Assembly: GCA_002270565.1 (NCBI GenBank)
Contig: NQMI01000076.1
Coordinates: 196,912 to 220,610 of the forward strand
Length of the DNA stretch: 23,699 nt
Source: Stenocarpella maydis
Lineage: Eukaryota; Ascomycota; Sordariomycetes; Diaporthales; Diaporthaceae
Reading direction: 5' to 3'
Positions 18,395 to 23,699 of this stretch are shown here, one piece after another. Below the pieces are notes generated by a model that was not told where the DNA came from, made no database searches, and was given only the letters and a program-made list of their open reading frames with translations. The position numbers were made by a program, and so were the translations under genes. Each line of letters starts with the position of its first letter. Position 1 is the first letter of the stretch.

Positions 18395-19829
18395 ATGCCT
18401 CGGGACTCTGATATCAACACTGGTGGGAACACTGCCAAGATCCCCTGGCCATTCTGGATGGATGGGTTGATCAACAAGGATAGGGCCGGGAGACAGGGCT
18501 GATCTGGATCGGCTGGCCCCCTGTCCCCGCCGCTGAGTTTGCTTTTCTTTTTCTACTTCTTTTTGCACCATTATATACCACATTCTTTAGGTGCTGGCTG
18601 GGATCAAAGTTAAGAAGGATAATCTGGTGGGCTGTACATAGAATGAACGCTGTAAATCTGATGACACTCCTTAAACCTTCCCCTCTGCACTGCGGTGAAC
18701 GTAAGCTTGATGTGTATTCTGCATATGACCAAGAAAAGGACAGGGCTTCTCCAGCCCGCCAGAAGTGTACTTTGGCTTCTGCCCGTTAGGCGGCTCCATG
18801 GACTTGGAGCGTGTCATAGTTACTGTCTCCGGCGCACAGAATCCCGGGGCCGTCTCATCATGGAGCTGCTGGCTTTTGCCTTTGCAAGGTGTTCCAAGAC
18901 GGGGACCAGGACATGCAACGGGGCGGTTATGGATCTGCTCAGAGCTGCACCGCGTTTACAAAACAAGACTACTATATAGTCTCTTGGGACATGGCCAGTG
19001 TGTTACAAAATGTCTCAGTGCACAAGTGAAACCATCAGGTTGCTCGAACAGATGCACTTTTCGCGTCTGGAAACCTCACAAAAAGTCCGTATTAAACCAA
19101 TATAGAGGAAAGAAGAATCTACATGGTATATAAAGCCAAGAATTTGAGCTGTCTCTCTAACACATGCACCACGGTGTAAATTGAGACTTGTCAGGGGGGA
19201 GGGGTTACGAGGATAAATCTAAACCCGAACCCTCTGTGTTGCCATGGGAGATCAGCCAGCTGAGCCGTGTATGAGTCAGGGCCCACCAGCAAGCTCGCCA
19301 ATAGTGAGTGGACGCTGCGGACCCCGCCACATGCAGTTACCGCGTCTACCTACAGAGCATATTAACCTGCCCCTTCATGTCTTCTAAAGTGTACCCTCAC
19401 AGGCAAGCACAGCCTTTTGTGCAACTAGGCCAGCAGACGTGGTCTACATGAAGAAGATTACAGGATTTATCTCTCGAGACAACCGAGAGGCTGCCTTGAT
19501 TACGAGCTGTCTATCTGCAGATCAGCCGAGCGTGCCTTGTGGCTGAAGCGAGCGCGGATCAGCCGTTATACGGATCGTGCCTACGTCACAGCGAAGCTCC
19601 CTGCTCATTAACCGCAGCTCCTCCACATCGACACACACTCAGCCACCGGGATAATACCTGGTGTAGGCAGGTACCTACAAGCAGGTACCAGGCAGCTAAT
19701 GAGAGCTGTGCAAGCTCCAGATAAACACGCCACGTCCCTTCCCTCCCCTCCACCTCCAACCACCTTCGCTCCCCTTCAGCAGAACAGACCAATTGAGCAA
19801 CACGACACACAACCACAACAACCACAACC
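18395..19829. other. 1.4-kb intergenic region between the Egh16-like and Kelch genes
   Basis: The first 200 bp look like a 3' untranslated region with a T-rich stretch (18540-18565). The rest holds only short frames of no clear coding character and no recognisable RNA gene. The last 150 bp are the promoter and CAA-rich leader of the Kelch gene. Confidence 0.55.
19656..19692. promoter_or_regulatory. nested inverted-repeat AGGTACCTA cluster upstream of the Kelch gene
   Basis: TGTAGG at 19662-19667 faces CCTACA at 19674-19679 around CAGGTA. An outer ACCTGGT/ACCAGG pair brackets it, followed by a second GGTACC. The cluster lies about 140 bp before the ATG. It shares the AGGTACCTA core with the cluster upstream of the Egh16-like gene. 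Confidence 0.45.
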
Positions 19830-21680
19830 ATGGAGACGTTCGGATCTCTCAAGCGTCGGACCACCGACCTCATGTCCCAGGCCCAGAGCCAAGTGGGCAA
19901 CATCCCCAGGCCAAACCTGCCCGGCATGCCCGCCAACTTCCCCAACCTGTCCGACCTCTCGTCCAGGCTGCCCAAGATGCCCGCCTTCGCCGGTGGCGCA
20001 GCAGCAGCACACCCGGGCGCGCCCACGCAGAAGGCCACATGGGAGCGCATCGACGTGCCCCCCATGCCCCGCTCCTCCCACTCCATCAACGTCGTCGCCG
20101 GCTCCGCCTACATCTTTGGCGGCGAGATCCGGCCAAGGGAGCCCGTCGACAACGACATGCACGTCATCACCCTGCCCTTCAGCAGCGCCGGCGCCGACTA
20201 CTACGCCCTCAAGGCCAAGGCCGCCCCCAAGCACGAGGTCCCGCCCGTGCCCACCGTCATCGCCCCCAGCGACGACGGCAACGATGACGGTAGGGACAAG
20301 GACCTTGCCGAGGTGCCGCTCGACGCCTTGGCCGGGGCCCGCGACGACCTCCAGGATGGCGCGGGGCCCAGAAGCCCCAAGGGCAAGGCTCCCGCCTGGC
20401 AAGACATCGACCGGTCCTCCCTGGGTGACGTGCCCTGCCCACGCGTCGGGCACGCCACAGCCGTCATCGGCAACCGCATCTTCCTCTTTGGCGGGCGTGG
20501 CGGGCCCGACATGGCGCCGCTGGAGGAACACGGCCGGGTGTGGGTGTACGATACAAAAACGCACATGTGGAGCTACCTCGACCCCGCCCTCCCTACCGCA
20601 GGGCCCGTGCCGACCGCCTTCGCCGACAAGACTCACTTCTACCCGGCCGCCCGGAGCTACCACTCCGCCGCGGGGGTCGACCAGCCGCGAGACTTTTCCA
20701 CGAGGCGGGGCAACGAGGCCGCCAAGACGTGGGCCGAGTGGGCGCAGGACGCGGGCCCGGCCGTCGGCCAGGTCGCCAGCAACAGCCGGGACGAGGACGA
20801 CGACGGCTACGGCACGGTCATCGTGCACGGCGGATGCTTCGCCGAAGGCCGGGCCGGCGACACGTGGGCCTTCGACGTGCGCTCGCGCGTGTGGCAGGAG
20901 CTGCCCCCCGCCCCGGGCAGGCCGCGCGGCGGCGCCAGTATCGCCGTCGCAGGGTCGAGGCTGTGGAGGTTCGGCGGGTTCAACGGCGAGGCCGAGGAGG
21001 GCGGCCAGCTCGACTACCTCGAGCTGGGCGTCGACACCTTCGAGAACCTCGGCAGCGGACGCGACGTCGTCCTTGGCGCGAGGGGCGGCGCATGGAAGAG
21101 CGTCTTGCCGGAGCTCGCCGACAGCCCCGCCGCGCCGCTCGTGGCTGCCGCCGAGGAGAAGGCTGCCGCCGCGGCCGCCACGGGTGATGACAGGGACGAC
21201 GACCAGGCTGCGGCGGCCAACGCACACTGGCCCGGCAACCGCAGCGTTGCGGGCATGCAGAAGGTGACCATCGGCGGCGTGGGCGGCCGTGAGTACCTGA
21301 TCCTGCTCCTGGGCGAGCGGGACCCCAGCGACAGCGGCCACGAGGCGGCCGGCAAGTTCTGGGGCGACGTCTGGGCCTACGAGCTGCCGAGGGCCACGGC
21401 CGCCTCCTCGGTGATGGGCATGTTCGGCCGCGGCAGGAGCGGCAGCAAGGGCCACGAGAGGCCCGCGGAGGGCAGGTGGTTCCGCGTCGAGGCTGAGGCG
21501 TACGACGACGAGGACGACGCCGCCGCCGAGGGCCCGGGCCCGAGGGGCTGGTTCGCCACGGCGCACATGGGGGAGCTCGAGGAGAGGGGTATCGTCGTGT
21601 GGGGCGGGCTGGACGGCGCGAACAAGAGGCTGGGAGATGGTTGGATCCTAAGGCTTGGCAACGAGAAGAGGGAGCCGTGA
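19830..21680 (+). CDS. Kelch-repeat beta-propeller protein
   Basis: A single exon of 616 residues, starting at ATG 19830 in the context AACCATGG after a CAA-rich leader. Kelch units are visible by their H-x-hydrophobic strand plus double-Gly pattern: RSSHSINVVAGSAYIFGGE (81-99), RVGHATAVIGNRIFLFGGRGG (205-225), a YHSAA to VIVHGG unit (277-335), RGGASIAVAGSRLWRFGGF (366-384), a diverged unit around 481-497 (ILLLGE), and a last GIVVWGGLDG near 590-600. Several units end with WAFDV- or WAYEL-type strands. Low-complexity acidic and Ala-rich inserts (148-185, 430-465) separate blades. There is no signal peptide or membrane segment, so a cytoplasmic or nuclear scaffold role is likely; no enzymatic residues are evident. 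Third positions are overwhelmingly G or C. Confidence 0.85.
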   Translation: METFGSLKRRTTDLMSQAQSQVGNIPRPNLPGMPANFPNLSDLSSRLPKMPAFAGGAAAAHPGAPTQKATWERIDVPPMPRSSHSINVVAGSAYIFGGEIRPREPVDNDMHVITLPFSSAGADYYALKAKAAPKHEVPPVPTVIAPSDDGNDDGRDKDLAEVPLDALAGARDDLQDGAGPRSPKGKAPAWQDIDRSSLGDVPCPRVGHATAVIGNRIFLFGGRGGPDMAPLEEHGRVWVYDTKTHMWSYLDPALPTAGPVPTAFADKTHFYPAARSYHSAAGVDQPRDFSTRRGNEAAKTWAEWAQDAGPAVGQVASNSRDEDDDGYGTVIVHGGCFAEGRAGDTWAFDVRSRVWQELPPAPGRPRGGASIAVAGSRLWRFGGFNGEAEEGGQLDYLELGVDTFENLGSGRDVVLGARGGAWKSVLPELADSPAAPLVAAAEEKAAAAAATGDDRDDDQAAAANAHWPGNRSVAGMQKVTIGGVGGREYLILLLGERDPSDSGHEAAGKFWGDVWAYELPRATAASSVMGMFGRGRSGSKGHERPAEGRWFRVEAEAYDDEDDAAAEGPGPRGWFATAHMGELEERGIVVWGGLDGANKRLGDGWILRLGNEKREP

Positions 21681-22066
21681 GCGTCTGGGCTGCGAGAAGC
21701 TCGGCTTGTTTTGATTTCAACTCATCTTGCCTCAGAAATAGGGGCGGCTTTTTTGCATTAACGGATGATGGGGGTTTTCCTGGATCACAGATTATCGAGT
21801 AAAGGATAGCACTGCTAGCAGGCTAAAATTGTCTCACAAAGGTCTTGATATGACGCGCAGTACAAATTCATATGTACAACCAGCATGCTCTGCTCTCTTT
21901 TGCATTTCTTCTCTCTAGCACGACCATAGATCGCCTGTCCCCCGTCTCATCTACACTACCATTCTGCTCCCGGATTTGCCTTTCTCAATGATTGAACGGC
22001 CATATCTCGCGGAGTAAGACGTCAAAAGGACCCTCCCATCTGCAACCCACACACCCACCAGCAGGC
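21681..22066. other. 386-bp region between two convergent genes (3' untranslated sequences)
   Basis: The Kelch gene ends from the left and the complex I gene ends from the right. The stretch is locally T-rich (21708-21760 and 21895-21990), consistent with two facing 3' untranslated regions and cleavage sites. No further gene is visible. Confidence 0.6.
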
Positions 22067-23177
22067 TCACAGGTCCGGCCTCGTGACCTCAGCCCCGTAC
22101 GGCTCGCTCAGCAGCGTCGTCTGGCCGGCGCTATTCTCGCACGTCTGACGGCCGCTCTGGGGGCCAGGCTTAGGGATCTTACTGACGTCGCCGGCGCTCT
22201 CCCTCATCGCGGTCAGGAGCCCGCGGGTGGTCTCCGGCGTCAGATCCTCGTAGTAGTCGTCGTTGATCTGCACCATGGGCGCGTTGACGCAGGCGCCCAA
22301 GCACTCGACCTCGATGAAGGTGAAGAGCCCGTCCTCGGTCGTCTGCCCGGCCTTGATGCCGAGGGTCTCCTCGATGGTCTTGACGATTGAGTCGGAGCCG
22401 CAGCCGCCAAGCTGGCAGGGTGTCTGCGTGCGTGATGGGGAAACTTTGGTCAGCTCTTTGTGTTCTTTTTTTTGGCACTCCCTGGGGCTTCCTTGTTTGT
22501 CCTCTCGAGCTCAATTCCCATTTCTTTGTACCGTCGTCTTACATGTCCCGGCTCTTCTTATGGAACGATGAGTGCGACTCCCCCTCATTTTTTAATTTTA
22601 GTTTTATTTTTTATTTTGCTTACCGTGGTGCAGGCCTGGACGAAGAATTTGCCGACCGGCGTCCGGTTATACATGGTGTAGAAGGAGGCGACCTCGTAGA
22701 CCCGCATGGGAGGCATCTCGAGGATGCGGGCGACCTCGTTCATTACGCTGATGCTCGTGAAGCCGTGCTGGCGCTGACCAAGGTCCAGCAGCGGCATGAC
22801 TGCGGCCTTCTTGTATTGTGGCGGATACCGCTTGAGGACCTCGGCGATGACGGCCTCATTCTTGGGCGTGAACTTGAAGGGGACGTTGGGGTTGTTGTCG
22901 GGGGTGTTTCGGTGCTGTTGTGATCGGGCGGGTGCTATTAGCTTCTCCTTCCACAGTATCTGCCTGACAGGCCACGGCCGGCTCATGCGCGGTGGTGACT
23001 CTCGTGGCGGCAGGACACCGATTGGGATGGCGTCGAAGGGGGGGGGGCACGTACGACCATGAGCGTGTCGCTCGGCCTTGAGGCTGTGACGGAGAATGCG
23101 CGAGTCTGTGGCCTTGGCGCCCTCCTTGTGGAGCAGGCGGCGGTTCTGAATACCAGGGGGGCGATCTTGCTTGCCAT
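22067..23177 (-). CDS. nuo24: NADH:ubiquinone oxidoreductase (complex I) 24 kDa subunit
   Basis: Three exons: 23177-23055, 22914-22624 and 22423-22067, giving 256 residues, close to the usual length for fungal orthologues. Residues 1 to about 34 are rich in Arg, Ala, Ser and Thr and lack acidic residues, a mitochondrial presequence. The mature part opens [16 protein letters not shown], followed by [20 protein letters not shown] and [13 protein letters not shown], hallmarks of the NDUFV2/NuoE family. The 2Fe-2S cluster (N1a) ligands are all present: C136 and C141 (C-x4-C, split by intron 2), C179 and C183 (ECLGAC). The protein sits in the matrix arm of complex I with the 51 kDa subunit and takes part in NADH oxidation. 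Exon phases are all zero, and the splice choices reproduce conserved sequence at both junctions. Only 164 bp separate its start codon from the right inverted-repeat copy. Confidence 0.97.
22424..22623 (-). other. intron 2 of the complex I 24 kDa gene
   Basis: The 200-bp intron has donor GTAAGC (from 22623) and acceptor ACGCAG before 22423. It interrupts the first iron-sulfur Cys pair: C136 is in exon 2 and C141 in exon 3. Splicing restores the conserved [11 protein letters not shown] block. Confidence 0.95.
22915..23054 (-). other. intron 1 of the complex I 24 kDa gene
   Basis: The 140-bp intron has donor GTACGT at its 5' end (position 23054) and acceptor ACAACAG before 22914, with GCTAATAG as a likely branch site. 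It begins just before the conserved HRNTP block. A run of nine C lies a few bases after the donor (G run on the plus strand, about 23039-23047). Confidence 0.92.
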
Positions 23178-23341
23178 GGTGGGCTGTGGAGGAATCAATG
23201 GCACAAAAGTCGCTGGTGCTGTCGCCGCCCTGGAAAGTGATGCCGTCAAACATTTGGAGCTTCCCTGCGGCTCAAACAGGGCTTAGCTAATCTTGTTTGC
23301 TCAGCTTGGTTGTTGTGGTTGTGATTGGCTGACAGCCGAGG
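23178..23341 (-). promoter_or_regulatory. 164-bp unique upstream region of the complex I gene
   Basis: This short stretch lies between the start codon and the inverted-repeat element. It includes a TTGTGGTTGTGATTGGCTGAC tract whose complement carries a CCAAT-like box (AGCCAATCAC, about 23321-23330). A longer promoter would have to reach into repeat DNA. Confidence 0.45.
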
Positions 23342-23699
23342 TATTCTGATTTGCAAGCGAGAGTGCCAAAAACGCGCTAGTGACGCGCACATGTTGACAC
23401 ACACCCGTTCCCCATACAAATCGGCATCCCTTTGGCATTAACGCATATAACGTTGTTGTCATCATCGCACGTTTGCAACTATCACCACTCGGAATCGTGG
23501 TGTTTCTCGTGGCGTATATGGCGGTTACCCCTGAACGTTAATTATCACCCTGTGACCTACCGTTGGGGTTAATTGAGGTTGCTAATGCCCTGCTAGAGCT
23601 GCATGCAGGTTGGTCCGGTGCCCTTTTCGCGTAATATATTGCTATAGCTGATGATATTCTAAATAGGGTCTTCAAGTATTGCCCCTGCGCTGAGGTTGA
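23342..23699 (+). repeat. right copy of the 358-bp inverted repeat (element end), truncated by the window
   Basis: It begins TATTCTGATTTGCAAGC at 23342 and runs out of the window. It matches the reverse complement of 10916-11273 without gaps, identical over the first 91 bases and about 90 percent overall by eye. This copy keeps more C and G at differing sites than the left copy but also has its own C-to-T changes. The coding part of the element would start about 100 bp beyond the window end if it resembles the left copy. Confidence 0.93.

Noticed and set aside
17543..18583. Long minus-strand frames (346 and 303 codons) over the Egh16-like gene
   Set aside because: They are shadows caused by extreme third-position G+C on the plus strand. 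The translations are low-complexity Gly/Ala/Val or Pro/Ala, and no family is recognisable.
14572..19829. tRNA or other small RNA genes in the two long intergenic regions
   Set aside because: I found no B-box with a matching acceptor stem by eye. The GGTTCGGG-like match near 19220 (minus) lacks the rest of a tRNA fold.
19776..21566. Minus-strand frame of 596 codons and plus-strand frame of 522 codons over the Kelch gene
   Set aside because: These are shadow frames of a very G+C-rich gene. Compositions are Gly/Ala/Val-rich or Arg/Pro/Ser-rich, while only the 616-residue frame shows Kelch units.
1..23699. CRISPR array or bacterial operon-like structure
   Set aside because: There are no spaced direct repeats of the right form, and the introns, presequence and RIP pattern show a fungal nuclear genome.

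Overview
The window comes from a filamentous ascomycete, probably a Sordariomycetes-type Pezizomycotina. The evidence is short GT-AG introns, an Egh16-like secreted protein gene, a nuclear complex I 24 kDa subunit gene with a mitochondrial presequence, AGGTACCTA-type promoter motifs, and repeats damaged in the way repeat-induced point mutation (RIP) damages them: C:G to T:A transitions, TAG/TAA stops at former Trp and Gln codons, and strong A+T and TpA enrichment. I do not name a species.

The left part (1 to about 11273) is a repeat block. Positions 1-7711 hold a Ty3/gypsy chromovirus: the last 80 bp of the 5' LTR, gag with a ruined zinc knuckle, protease, reverse transcriptase, RNase H, integrase, a C-terminal chromodomain and a 443-bp 3' LTR. 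Its gag-pol is riddled with stops and several catalytic residues are changed. A long decayed reading frame lies antisense between the chromodomain and the 3' LTR. A patch of about 589 bp that looks un-RIPped (3842-4430), with three 25-bp tandem repeats, replaces the stretch between reverse transcriptase and RNase H. Positions 7712-8824 are A+T-rich with no recognisable gene. Positions 8825-10811 hold a second decayed minus-strand frame of about 660 codons with a basic Ala/Lys/Pro N-terminus. It appears to belong to another mobile element, whose end is at 11273.

The middle part (11274-23341, about 12 kb) is a gene island with normal or high G+C. It carries, left to right, a C2H2-type zinc-finger protein gene (+, one proposed 47-bp intron), an Egh16-like secreted protein gene (+), a Kelch-repeat protein gene (+), and the complex I 24 kDa subunit gene (-, two introns, fully resolved). 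There is also a possible minus-strand exon relic at 12283-12729. Long gene-free stretches (14572-17533 and 18395-19829) serve as promoters and leaders and contain palindromic AGGTACCTA-like clusters.

The island is flanked by two inverted copies of the same repeat end (10916-11273 and 23342-23699). They align without gaps over 358 bp. The outermost 91 bp are identical, and the rest differ by roughly 37 changes, nearly all transitions. The four genes do not form an evident pathway. They look like a small two-sided island of core (complex I) and accessory (Egh16-like, zinc-finger) genes between RIP-damaged transposons.
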